Assembly (NCBI GenBank): GCA_021151765.1
Contig: JAGKWR010000017.1
Span: 1 to 36,198, forward strand
Length of the DNA: 36,198 nucleotides
Direction of reading: 5' to 3'
Source of the DNA: Alphaproteobacteria bacterium
GTDB lineage: Bacteria; Pseudomonadota; Alphaproteobacteria; Rickettsiales; UBA1997
Position 1 is the first letter of the stretch. Every line of letters begins with the position of its first letter. The notes under the pieces were generated by a model, which was not told the origin of the DNA, ran no database searches, and was given only the letters and a program-made list of their open reading frames with translations. The translations under genes were made by a program, and so were the position numbers. Below, piece by piece: positions 16,690 through 28,300 of this stretch.

Positions 16690-18165
16690 TTATTTTACTA
16701 AAAATAAGGAAGTGATTTGGTCAACTGGCAATTTGAAATAGCTCAAAACCAAGTTTGGCATAACACCAAGCAAAATTACGAAGAAAGCCATAACGCCAAG
16801 TGAGATAAGTTCAACGCCATCTAAATCTTTTAAAGTGGCGATTTTAGGATTTTTAATTTCGCTAAACCACACACGTTTAAATAACCATAACATGTAACAA
16901 GCACCAAGAATAACTCCAACTGCGGCAAGAATGGCGGTAATTTTGCTGGCTTTGAAAGTTCCTAGAATTGCTAAAAATTCACCAACGAAACCGCTGGTAC
17001 CAGGCAATCCAACTGAAGCCATTGTAAATATCATCGCAAATAAAGAAAAGTTTGGCATTACGGTTGTAATTCCACCCATTTCTGAAATTTGTTTAGTGTG
17101 AAGACGATCATAAATTACACCAACGCACATGAACAATGCTGCAGAAACAACACCGTGGCTGATCATTTGTATAATCGCACCGTCAATTCCTTGGTGATTG
17201 AAACTGAAAATACCCATGCTGACGAAACCCATGTGAGCAACTGATGAATAGGCGATCATCTTTTTCATGTCTTCTTGCATTAAGGCTATTAAAGAAGCGT
17301 AAATAATAGCGATCACGCTCAATGCGAAAACGTAAGGTGCGAAGAATTGCGAAGCTTCTGGAAAGAATGGTAAAGAGAAACGCAAGAAGCCGTAGGCACC
17401 AAGTTTAATTAAAATGCCGGCTAAAATCACTGAACCAGCGGTTGGAGCTTGAACGTGAGCATCTGGCAACCAAGTGTGGAAAGGAAACATCGGAATCTTG
17501 ATAGCAAATGAAACGAAGAAAGCTAACCAAAACCATTTTTGCAAACTAACTGGAAAGTAATGCGGCAAGCCATTGGAAAGCAACAAGACGTCAGTTGTAT
17601 TGGTGAAGATGTAAATATAAATGATTGCGATGAGGAATAAAACTGAACCGAAAAGAGTATAAAGGAAAAACTTGTAAGAAGCATAAATACGATTAACACC
17701 GCCCCAAACCCCGATCAACAAGAACATCGGAATCAACATAGCTTCGAAGAAAATGTAGAACAACAACAAATCTAAAGCACAAAAAGAACCAATCACCAAA
17801 CCTTCGATCAAAAGGAAAGCTATCACATATTCTTTGACACGTTTGTCGATTGATTTCACGCTGATTGCCAAACAAATTGGCACTAAAATTGCAGTTAAAA
17901 CGATCATCATCAACGAGATGCCATCAACAGCCATGATGTATTTTATGTTGTAAGCAGAAAAGATGCGGATCACTTCACCGAATTGAAAACCTTTAGCAGC
18001 TTTGTCAAAAGCACTAAGCAAGCTGGTTGTCAAAAACAAGTTAATGGCGCTTACCAACAAGCCATAGCCAAAATAAAAGCGCTGATTTTTGAAGTTGCAA
18101 AATAGTAATAAAACTGCGGCAACGATCGGCAAGAACGTTATCACCGAAAGAATTGGTAGATCCAT
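16690..18165 (-). CDS. nuoM: NADH-quinone oxidoreductase subunit M
   Basis: NuoM is a proton-pumping antiporter-like subunit of complex I in the inner membrane. Its 491 residues form about 14 helices. The conserved Glu lies in FYIFFEAMLIPMFLLIGVWGG near residue 145. The lysine-bearing helices follow with FPFHTWLPDAHVQAPTAGS near 235 and MIAYSSVAHMGFVSMG near 310. It is first in a nuoM-nuoN-aroA run; the expected upstream neighbour nuoL is absent and a divergent zapE occupies that side. Confidence 0.97.
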   Translation of the reverse strand: MDLPILSVITFLPIVAAVLLLFCNFKNQRFYFGYGLLVSAINLFLTTSLLSAFDKAAKGFQFGEVIRIFSAYNIKYIMAVDGISLMMIVLTAILVPICLAISVKSIDKRVKEYVIAFLLIEGLVIGSFCALDLLLFYIFFEAMLIPMFLLIGVWGGVNRIYASYKFFLYTLFGSVLFLIAIIYIYIFTNTTDVLLLSNGLPHYFPVSLQKWFWLAFFVSFAIKIPMFPFHTWLPDAHVQAPTAGSVILAGILIKLGAYGFLRFSLPFFPEASQFFAPYVFALSVIAIIYASLIALMQEDMKKMIAYSSVAHMGFVSMGIFSFNHQGIDGAIIQMISHGVVSAALFMCVGVIYDRLHTKQISEMGGITTVMPNFSLFAMIFTMASVGLPGTSGFVGEFLAILGTFKASKITAILAAVGVILGACYMLWLFKRVWFSEIKNPKIATLKDLDGVELISLGVMAFFVILLGVMPNLVLSYFKLPVDQITSLFLVK

Positions 18166-18312
18166 TTTGAGATTTTAAAAGATTCTTTAAGGAAGTGGGT
18201 TTTTGAAAAATTTACGTGCTTTTTAGTGAGCAAAAAATTTAGAATCAATTGGTTAAGTTGATAAAAAAATCGTCTTTAACAATTTATCTAAGAAATTTAT
18301 TTGAGATTTTAA
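18166..18312. repeat. 13-bp direct repeat flanking the nuoM-zapE divergent gap
   Basis: TTTGAGATTTTAA occurs exactly at 18166-18178, touching the nuoM start, and at 18300-18312, 11 bp before the zapE start. The gap of 158 bp is AT-rich and holds the promoters for both long transcription units. The repeat may be chance in such sequence, or paired sites for one regulator. Confidence 0.35.
18220..18248 (-). promoter_or_regulatory. Candidate sigma-70 promoter for nuoM-nuoN-aroA
   Basis: On the minus strand TTGATT (18248-18243) and TAAAAA (18225-18220) are separated by exactly 17 bp. Each matches the consensus hexamer at four of six positions. It lies about 55 bp before the nuoM ATG. In AT-rich DNA such matches are common, so this is tentative. 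Confidence 0.3.
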
Positions 18313-18323
18313 TTTAGCGGTTA

Positions 18324-19385
18324 ATGAAAAAAATTATTCTCGACCCCAAACAGAAAGAAGTTCAAAAAAATCTGCAGTATTTAGCACAACAGATAGTCGA
18401 TCAGCAAAATATCGGATTACTGCAAAAAATTTTTTCCAAACCCAAAACGATAAAAAGCTTGTATATTTACAGTGATGTTGGTCGTGGCAAGTCGATGTTG
18501 ATGAATGAGTTTTATAATTCACTGCCGCAAGTTAAACGCGTTACTTTTCACTTTAATGCTTTTATGCGCCAAGTTCACGAAACTTTGCGTGATATTCGTC
18601 GTGAAGATAAAAAATATGCAGATGAGCTGGTTGAAGCAGTAACAAGAATTATTGAAGATAATAAGTTGATTTGTTTTGACGAGTTTCAGGTTGTTGACAT
18701 TGCCGACGCCATGTTGTTAGCGCGTATTTTTTCTTATCTTTTTTCTCAAAGCGTAATCGCTGTTTTTACGTCTAATTCTCATCCGCTTGAGCTCTACAAA
18801 AATGGTTTGCAGCGCGAGTTGTTTATTGAATTTGTCAAAAATGTTTTACTGCCGAATTGTCAAGTTTTGCACCTGAACGGCGAAGTTGATTATCGTCAGC
18901 AATACAAACAAAATTTAAGTAAACGTTACTTTATTTCGAATCGCAAAAATCGCGCTATTATCGCGGAAATTTTACAAAATTTAACCAAAGGAAATCCTTT
19001 AAAATCAAGGAAGTTAGAAGTTTGGGGACGTGAAATTAAAATCAAAAAAACTTACGAAAATATTGCGGTAATAAATTTTGATGATTTGTGCGCTGTTGAT
19101 TTTGCAGCATCAGATTATCAAACCATTTGTAAAAATTTTGATTTGATTTTTTTAAATGCTCTGCCAAGACTGACCGCAGACAACCCAAATGAAGCAAGGC
19201 GCTTCGTGCTTTTTATTGACGAAGTGTACGAAAATAAAGTTGCTTTGATTATCAACGCTAAAGTAAAAATAGCCGAAATATACCAAAACGGAATTGGCGC
19301 TGAAGCTTTTAAAAGAACAGCTTCCCGCCTCAACGAAATTAAGTCAGACTTTTACTGGCAAAACAGCAAAATTAACAAAAATTAA
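18324..19385 (+). CDS. zapE: Cell division ATPase ZapE (AFG1-like)
   Basis: ZapE/AFG1 is a P-loop ATPase that associates with the FtsZ ring in bacteria and with protein quality control in mitochondria. The 353 residues fit the family. The P-loop is SDVGRGKS at 50-57, Walker B is LICFDEFQVVDIADAM, and sensor-like VFTSNSHPLELYKNGLQRE follows. FHFNAFMRQVH is another family signature. The first Walker A position is Ser50 where Gly is usual, which could alter the loop. It heads a plus-strand run of seven tightly spaced genes, and is followed after 12 nt by the giant gene. Confidence 0.92.
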   Translation: MKKIILDPKQKEVQKNLQYLAQQIVDQQNIGLLQKIFSKPKTIKSLYIYSDVGRGKSMLMNEFYNSLPQVKRVTFHFNAFMRQVHETLRDIRREDKKYADELVEAVTRIIEDNKLICFDEFQVVDIADAMLLARIFSYLFSQSVIAVFTSNSHPLELYKNGLQRELFIEFVKNVLLPNCQVLHLNGEVDYRQQYKQNLSKRYFISNRKNRAIIAEILQNLTKGNPLKSRKLEVWGREIKIKKTYENIAVINFDDLCAVDFAASDYQTICKNFDLIFLNALPRLTADNPNEARRFVLFIDEVYENKVALIINAKVKIAEIYQNGIGAEAFKRTASRLNEIKSDFYWQNSKINKN

Positions 19386-19397
19386 TCGATTAAGATT

Positions 19398-22300
19398 ATG
19401 AGAGATAATTCCCGTTCACCAAGTGCATCAAATTCAAATGAACAGAATGATTTAAATTTAGAAGTCCTATTCTTCTCTGTTATCAATAATATCAAAGGCC
19501 TAGAAAACAAAGAGCCAGTGGCTGCCAGTAGTAGTGCAAGTAACAAAAGAAATGCTGCTAGTTTGATATCTTCATTTTTTACTTCTAAACAACCTAGAGC
19601 TATAAATCCTTCTAGAGCTACAAGTTCTTCTAGAGATACAAGTCCTTCTGCGACTGATTTTATAACAAGAAGTTATTCTATAGAGTATGAAGTATTCAAG
19701 TTAATGATGGAAAATCTAGGAAATATAAAAAATGGAAAGGATATTGATGATAATTATGAAGCTCTCAGACAACTTCTGGGATATGATGAAAAGTTGGACA
19801 AAAAGGAAGGTTTTTACGAATCAGAAAAATTAAAAAAGTGCAGAACTGTTTTCAGGGCTTTAGTTGAAACCTTAAATATGAAAGAAGATGAGAATTCTAA
19901 ACTACTACCAGAAATCTTCGAAAAAAAGATTCACGCACAAAAAATTGAAGAACAAATTGCTTCATTACATCAAGAAAATGTTGAGACAAGGACAATAACA
20001 TCTCTTAAAAATAATCCAAGTTTCGCTGATTTAGGCCGTCTTTACATTGCAACTGTTGTAGATGATGTAATATCACCAACAATCAGCAAAGATGATAAAG
20101 AAATGATTTTAAAAGGTCCAAAGAAGTTATTGGGTGATCAATACAAGTTACTTGCTAGTCGATTCATAGAGAGGAATTTTGAGGTATTTTTTCAATCTAA
20201 AAAAATAGATTCTCTAGAAGCTAAAAGTGATAAAGGTAAAAAAACTTACGAAACTTTTGCTAAAGATCTTTCTTCTGTAATGAGAAATATTGTTGCAGTA
20301 GATGACGAAGGTACAATTGAAGACAATGAGATAATTGAAAGATATAGCCAGATCGCACTTGGAAATTTAGAAGAAGTAGAGGGAAAATTAGAAGTAAAAG
20401 AAACAGGAACTATTGCTGCTAAAATCATAGCAAAACTAGAGGTAATTACACCATTATTAAAAACAACCTACGAAGTCGCAGCAAAAAAAAAGAAGCAAAG
20501 TGATAATCAAAAAGGCGGAATAGAACCAATAGAACTCAGTGCAGTAGAGAAAGGAAAGGCCGAAAAAGAAGCCGAAGAAGCTGCTAAAAGATTTATTAAA
20601 AGAGAGTTCGCTTTTCACAAGAAATTAAAGGAATTAACAACAAAACCTCAGCCTTCAAACACAAATTCATCTGCCTTAGCAGCAGCTGAATCGCCAGACC
20701 AACAACAACTGATACAGATAGACAAATTAGCAACCACAGTTCTCATAGAAACCAATAATTTATACGAGGCAGAAGCGGCAAAAATTCTTTCAAAACTGCT
20801 GAAAGATGAAGTTATTGAAGAATACAAGGATTTTTCCCCAACAACTCTAGAACATTACGAAAAGCTGCGGGAAATAGTTTCCAGAATAAAGGAAGATGAT
20901 GGTAGAAAAGGATTAGAACAGTCAGTTTCTCAAAATGAAGAACAGCTTTTTACGAAGTTGATTTCCTTCGTAAGCGAGATGCAAACTGACAAGGCAGATA
21001 GCAAAATTCCGATTATGGAATTTGCTCTTATTAAGCCTTCTAACAAAAAAAAACAAGACACTAAAGAAGTTAATCAAGAAGAAGCTAATCAAGTAGTTTA
21101 CGATACAGCCATCGAAAGATTTGCGAAATCGAGACTTCACAATTTATTGCGGGAAGAATTACAAAAATTCCAAAAAATTCAGAAAAGGAAAGTATCCACT
21201 GATGAAGAGAACAATAAGGACTTAAAACTATTCAGTGATGAAGAGAAAAATAAGCACTTAAGAAGACTAAGAAAATTTTTAAAGGATTATTATCATGAAA
21301 ACCAAGAAGGATTAATAAGAGTAAAATTTGAGTCAGATTTACCAAAGGATGATCGAAATGTTCTAGAACTTAATCCAGATCTTCAAAAATTAGCTAGTGA
21401 GAATAGAGCAAATTATAAATTACTTAGCAGTAAAGTTGAGGAACTTAGAATAAAGCAATCTGTGCAAGAAGAAGAAGTTGAGGACTTAACATTTGAAAAT
21501 GTTGTAGAGTCTATGAAAGCCTTCAACAGATTTTCATATGATTATCGTCCTATTCGTGATGATGAGGATACATTTTATGTTCGTCCTAGATTCGTTTATG
21601 AAAATTTATCTCTAATTCGAGAAAATAATAAGCTAAAAGAACAGTTAGCTCGAGTTGGAGAAACTGGAAACGAAACAAGTATACCATTAATTAGCAGCAC
21701 TGTAGGAAGTGAAAGTGAGTCAACACAGCAATTATTGGAAGTATCGTTGAATAGGATTTCTAGCATTGAATACGTAAACTCAAGTCTACATGGTAAAGTT
21801 GGAGACATATCAGACATGTTAGATAATCTGATTGGTCAAAACCAAGGAATATTAGGGCGATTAGATAGTCTGAATCAAGTTAATCAAAGTTTGTCAGGAG
21901 GTTTTTCTTTATTAAGTAATTTAAACCTATTGCTTTCTGAGAGAATAACTCAGTTAAACACATATTTTTTAGTAGCTGGAGCACATTTTAGTGATCAAAT
22001 TAATTTAATTCAGACAAATCTTAGAAGTCTTAATCAAAATACTGCAGAGCTCAACCAGCTAAATAATCAGGAAGAGTTATCTAAACAAATACGAGATATA
22101 AATACTCAAATTCAGGGACTAAGAGATCAATTACAAGAACCACAAAACCAACCACAACAAGAACCAGCACAAGAACCACAAAACCGTGAATTATCAGGTA
22201 TACTGGCTGCAATGCAACAATTGCTTGCTCTTCAACAGGAACAGCTTGAAAGAATGCGGCAAAATCCAGCACCTGGAGTCCGAGAGGCAACACTTCCTCA

Positions 22301-25300
22301 GCCAAGTGTACCGCTACTGCCACCAGAATCCAATAATGGTATTAACCCGCAAATCGAAGCGTTGGCGAAGGAAATAGGAGAATTAAGAGCTTTAGTTGGA
22401 AACCCTGGTCATCAAGAAGAAGGAAGAGCTGCCACAGGACTTTTTGCAATTAAACAGGATAATAACGATGCTATTGTGCAAGGTGTAAATCAAGCGTTAG
22501 ATAGTCGATTGCAAAATCTTCAAGAAATGCTAGGAAAACCCGTTGTAGAAGGAAGGGAGGCGGAGGCTGCAGGCATTCTTGCAATTCAACAACGAGTTGA
22601 CGCAATTAATGGCAGATTTGAAGAGATACAACGAGTCTTAAACGGAGGTGAAGGAGAAGAAAATACTGGTCTTGTAGACCAGGTCAAGGCACTAGGTGTT
22701 AAATTGACAGAAGTACAACGAAATTTAGCAGGTGCGCAGGATTTTATTAGAGCACAGGTTAATGGATTAGGCGAGGAATTGCGAGGAATTATTGGAACCC
22801 CTGCTAATGGTGATGCTGCTGATCCTACGGGAGTTTATTTGGCACTTGAGGAACAACGTAAGGAACTTCGTAATCAACTTAATGATGCTATAGGAAATGA
22901 AGGTGGCCTTGGTGGACGAATTGAGGCATTACGTCGAGTAGTGGAAGGTCTTAATAATCTCCCTGAGCTTGTAAATCAAAGATTAGAAAATCTAGAAGGA
23001 CAATTAAACAACCGTCTTGACGTTCTGCAAGATCACTTAGCAGAGGTTCGAAATGGTCAACAAAATAACGTAAATCAGAATCCAAACCAAAATCCGGATG
23101 GTGATGATCTGATCGCGGCGCCGCGTATTGTTAGCAAAGAGACCTTGCAAACAATGCCGGAAATGTCGCGTATTTTGTTTCCGGCAATTGTCGGTGGCAG
23201 CACGGGTTTTGAATTGACGCAAGCTGGTCCGGTTGCAATTTACAAGAAAAGTGAGCTGCTCAAATTGCAAGATCACATCAACGCTGCAACTCAAGCTTAT
23301 AACGACAACAACAGACAAGATTTTGTTTCTTCAACTGGTCACAACCAAAGTTCATTGGTTTCTGTCGTTAAAATTGTTGACGACAATCAACCCAATCAAG
23401 CGCAATATCGAATTTTGTCTTTGAGCAAACTTGGTCTAAGCCAAACTTTCTTGACGCAAGCAGAATATGAAAAATTTGCTTTAGACAAAGTTACCCTCAC
23501 CAATCAAAAGACCAAAGAAGCAATTACAGAAAATTTACGTGATGGCAAACCAGTCGATCTCAGAAAAATACTCGAAAAAGGAGTCAATCAAAACGACCGC
23601 TTAAACAGTAACGAACGAGAAACCCAACATCGTTTGATTAACGATGCGATGTCGAAACATTACGAAGAACTTAAGCAAGAGGCAGAAAAGCAAGTCGATA
23701 AATCTTTGAGCGAGCGTTATCAAAGTTTAATTGATCTTGTCCAAAATGATGATCTAAAAAGAAGTTTGAATGCGGCGCTAAATCGCGACGATTTTGCCAA
23801 AGTGCGTTCTGAATTGCTTGATTCGCAACAAGAAGGAGTCATCAAAGAATCGCTTTTCTCACCTTTAGACAGAAGACAGGCAGGAAATTTATGGAGCGAG
23901 ATTGCCGAGATACGCAACGGCAAACCAAATAATCAAGTTCGCGCTTATGATGAAGTTGAGGGTTTGATTTTTGGTGGTCAGGGAGATCTGGTAGATGCTT
24001 TTAAGCTTTTAGGTGAGGGAAAATATAGCGAATTCCGCGATCGATTAAATGAAAATAATGCTAGCAATGCCAAAACAAAACTCAAATTTGCGAGAGAAGC
24101 ATCTAAAATTGGGGTTATTAGAAGTGACTTTGGTGATAGGTTTTTAGAGAAAGTTTTTGCAGAGCGTATTTTTGTAGCTAATACAAGAAACCATTTAGGT
24201 TTGGAGTTAGATGAAAATCTTGAATTAAGAAATTCTCTTACTGATTTAACCAATAAATTATTCAAAGATAACAGTTTACAAACATTAGAAGAAGAGGTTA
24301 GAAATTCTGGTAGAACAGAAAATCAGTTGCGTGAAGATTTTGAGCTAAAATTCTACATTAGATACACGCTAAGTTCAGCCAACACAATTGGTGATTTGTT
24401 GAATGCAAACAGAGCTTTGCATTCATATTCAAATGGTTTTCCGGAAAAAATTGCAGCAATAAAAACTTTTTTTAATCAGATAGTTGATGAATCATTAATT
24501 GCTAATGATGTTGATAAATACTCAGTAAAAAGTGCATTTTCTACATTTTTAGAGAGTAATCCATTAGATTATACACCAATTGCAAATTTAGATTCTAGAT
24601 TAACAGGCACTCAATTAAACGAAGCAAATAAAGAATTCTTACAAGGTGAACAGGGAGTAAAAAGTCTTATAGAACTTCCAGTATTTGGTTTAAGAGATAA
24701 GATAAAACGTGATTTAGAAGGAGGTAGCAGATTAGATCTTAAAAAAATCATTCACTTCCTTTATGCCAAGGAAAATAGCGATTTAGTTAATCAAGAAGTT
24801 GCTGATGATTTGGTGTGTGAAGTTTTGCATGCCAAAAAAGCTTTGCTAGGAGCTCTAGATGAATTGGCTAAACCGATTCATTTAACAGATGATAACTTAG
24901 GTTTGATCGCTACAGACAAAGATGCAAATGCGCAAATAAGAAATCGAATCAAAGATCTTGTAGAAGCTAGATCATTTAAAGATCTGTTTGATTTATTGAA
25001 TGACCAGTTGCAAAAGCCACAAGCTGAGAGATTTGCAGATGAAGCTACAAATGAAAACATAGCAAATTTTCTAACAGCATTAAAAAATTCTCTACGAGAA
25101 AATGGATTTATAAATCAACAGCAGCACGATGACATTGTGTTCGATAGTGTAAATTGGGGTGACGCTAACGATGTTGTTAATGATCGAGCTTTGCTTGATT
25201 TCAAAGCGATATGTCAGCTTCTTCAACAAGATGCTGCGGATTTGCCAAGCAAAAATAAGAAGCTACGAGACATAATTTCGAACTCTCAAATTGAAGAAGA

Positions 25301-28300
25301 TCAAGCTTTTACCAATGCTCGTGCAAAGGAGTTTGAATCTGGAATTACCTCAGTTGCAAGTTTCCTACAAACTTTAAACGGTGCTCAACCAAACCCTAAA
25401 CAAACAATCGCTTCTTTAGTATCGCATATTTTTGGTGGTGATGGCGAAGACACGGTGGAGAGAAGAAAACATCATTCTTTGTTTGACCCTAAAGAAGGCA
25501 TCAAACTTGTAGGCGAAATTCTTGATCAATATCCAATTGAAGCTGATCTTAAACAAGGAATTATAAGAGATTTAACAGCTAAAGAATATTCAAGAGCTTT
25601 AGAAAAAATAAGCACTATTTCTGAAGATATCGCTAGAGGGGATGGAGCTATTGCACCAGATTATTCAAAACTAATCTGCGACGTTAGAACCAGAGCGATG
25701 AATAGGTTGCAAGACGGCGATTATACAGGTTTGTATGAAATTCTTTTTGCTGACGAAAATAAAACTATCGTTGATAAAGAAGCGGCAGCGGGTTTTTTCA
25801 AAAATATTTTTGTAAAGGCTCAAGAAATTGCTAAACAAAACGTTGATCCAGCAAACGCAGCGCAAAATGCATTAGCTAACGAAAACTTAGCTGAAATAAG
25901 GTCACTTGAGCAATATTTCGAAAAAATTCCTCTTATCACGCAATTTATAGATAGCCATGAAGGTGAAGCGAGAAACAACATAAGATCTGCTATCCAAAAC
26001 TCGGTTGCACCGAATGGTAAAAAAACTTTAGGGTTCCCTGTTAGCAACGGAATTTTTGAATCTTTAGAATTACGCCAAGACATCAGAGAAAAGTTAGCAA
26101 ATGGTCAATATGAAGAAGTAAATCAGGTTATCGACAATTTACGAAACTCAAGATTAATAGCTGGCAGCGGCGACATTATCGAAAAGAAAATCAAGATTGG
26201 AAGATCAAGTGCTGTTGAGTTCATGGCTGAATTCAATGCTCATAATTATCCTGAAATTTTAGCAGCTTTCAAAGCTGAAAAAGAAAAAGTTGCTGAGAGA
26301 ATTGATGGATATCGAGATTTGGCTTCCAATAGATATTCTCAGACGCAGATTGATGGAATAATGCGATTAATTGTCCAGGATCCGAACGCTGTAGGAATTG
26401 AACCGAGTATTGCCCAAATAAATGAGTGGAGAAATAACAATTCACCAGATCAATTTATTGAAAAGATTTTTGACCAAAATGGTGATCCAAAATTCCCGGC
26501 TTTATTTCATCAAGTTGAACAAGGTGGAAATTCAGTAAATAATCATACTGTGCAAGCCAAAGGCTTTTATGATGCATTCCGCAATAAAGCAGCGAGAGAA
26601 AACTACATTACTGAGGCATTACGTCAACGTGGCCGCCAAGATGATTTAGGTCAACTTGATTCTCTGAATCGAGCTATTACTAAAATTGAAGATTACAAAA
26701 CTAATGTTTTGAAGGGAAAGGGCCCTGATCTTGGTTTGCCACAGGAATATTTGGGTAATAACCAAGAAATTAAAGATTTATTACGAAATAACGAAAATAT
26801 TGCCAAAGCAGTTACGGCAGCAGTTGCACCGAAACTTGCAAGAATTCACAGTGATATTTATCAGCAAGAACGCATCGAAAATTCTGCTAGCAGATCAAAT
26901 TATAGCCTTTCTTTGAGCAAAGAAGAAAAGGCTGCAATGGCTTTGGGAGATAAATCTTTAGTTTCTGTTTTGAATCTTGAAATGCCGGTTGTCACCAATA
27001 ACTCAGGATTTTCTTCAAGAAAAAATTTAAGAAACCAATTTGCCGTCGCTTTCCATGGCAATTTCGGTAAAATTGATCCACAAACCGGAAGAAGTGATGG
27101 AGCTCAGTTTCCCAACGACACGGCATATGTTCCGGTTGCGGGAACTAAAGATTATTTCGTTAGAACTAGAGTTTGTACCGCATCAAACTTGAAGTATGAT
27201 AACAAAACTAACGAGATGTTTATTGAAGTTTATCGTAACGGAAAAATTGTTAGAGAGACGCATAAAGTTGGCGACGTGATAGTTGATGAAGGTGCAGTTT
27301 TCCGTAAAGAGCCAAATGGAGAATTCAAAGATTATAGTTTAGGTGAAACAAATGTTCATAAAGCATCTAATGTAGCGGCTAAAACAACCAATGCCGTTGC
27401 TAATCTTGTGATTGGTGTTGCCAGTTTAGGGCTTATTTCACCTGATAAAAGATTTCTTGATGCTAGAAATAATTTAGAAAAAGAAGTCGACAAAGATCTG
27501 CTGCAGATAATTAAGCAAGGCTACAAAGATACCCAAGTTTTGGTGGGTAGCATTTCTAAAGATGGTGAGCGTAATTATAGCACTTTGTCTCAAGGCACAG
27601 TAAAAAATTTCGCTTCTATTATTGATCCATTGAAAGCTAAAAAATCTATTGTTAGCGCTATCTCTAGCGTTTTTGTTCACAAAAAACCGTTATTGTCAGA
27701 TGTGGCTCGTTTTTCACATGAAGATAAAGAAATGGTTTTCACAATTGATGAAAAAGGCAGATTTTCTGGAGGTGAAGAGGATAAGAATATCAAAATCAAC
27801 AGCTCTAAGAAAAAGGAAAATGGCGAACATGAACTAACTACTAATCTGGATAGATATAGCGGTAGATCATATTATCATAAGTCAGCTAGTGTGGGACTCG
27901 ATCTTTTAGGATTGGATAGAAATGGATTACCAGCTATTGAGCTGCTTGGCAAAGTTTCGATAATTCATACTAAACGTGAAGGTGGTGTTGAGAAATTGTG
28001 TGAGAATAGCGGTGATATTGTTGCTTCAGATCAAATTTTCATCAAGCATACAGTAAATAAAAAACAGGTTATCACCGCATTATTCAATGATGAGAGAACC
28101 GGATTTAATCCTGATCTAGATATTCGAGAAATATTTGGTAATCAAATTAGTCCTGAAGAATTATTAGCAAAATTACAAAAAATGCGCCTAAATCATGTCA
28201 AAAATTCAAAAGCAGCGGTTACTGTTGAGACCAAAGCTATAGAATTCGACAGGACTTTTGAAAGCAATGAAGATGGAACAATGTGGAGAGCAGATCTGAA

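Noticed and set aside
18258..18286. Promoter for zapE with TTGATA at 18258-18263
   Set aside because: No hexamer at 16-19 bp spacing matches TATAAT at more than three positions, so I do not call it.
22081..22323. 80-residue minus-strand frame with a hydrophobic, Val-rich sequence
   Set aside because: It is the antisense of the Gln/Pro-rich linker; the Val/Leu richness comes from complementing CAA and CCA codons.
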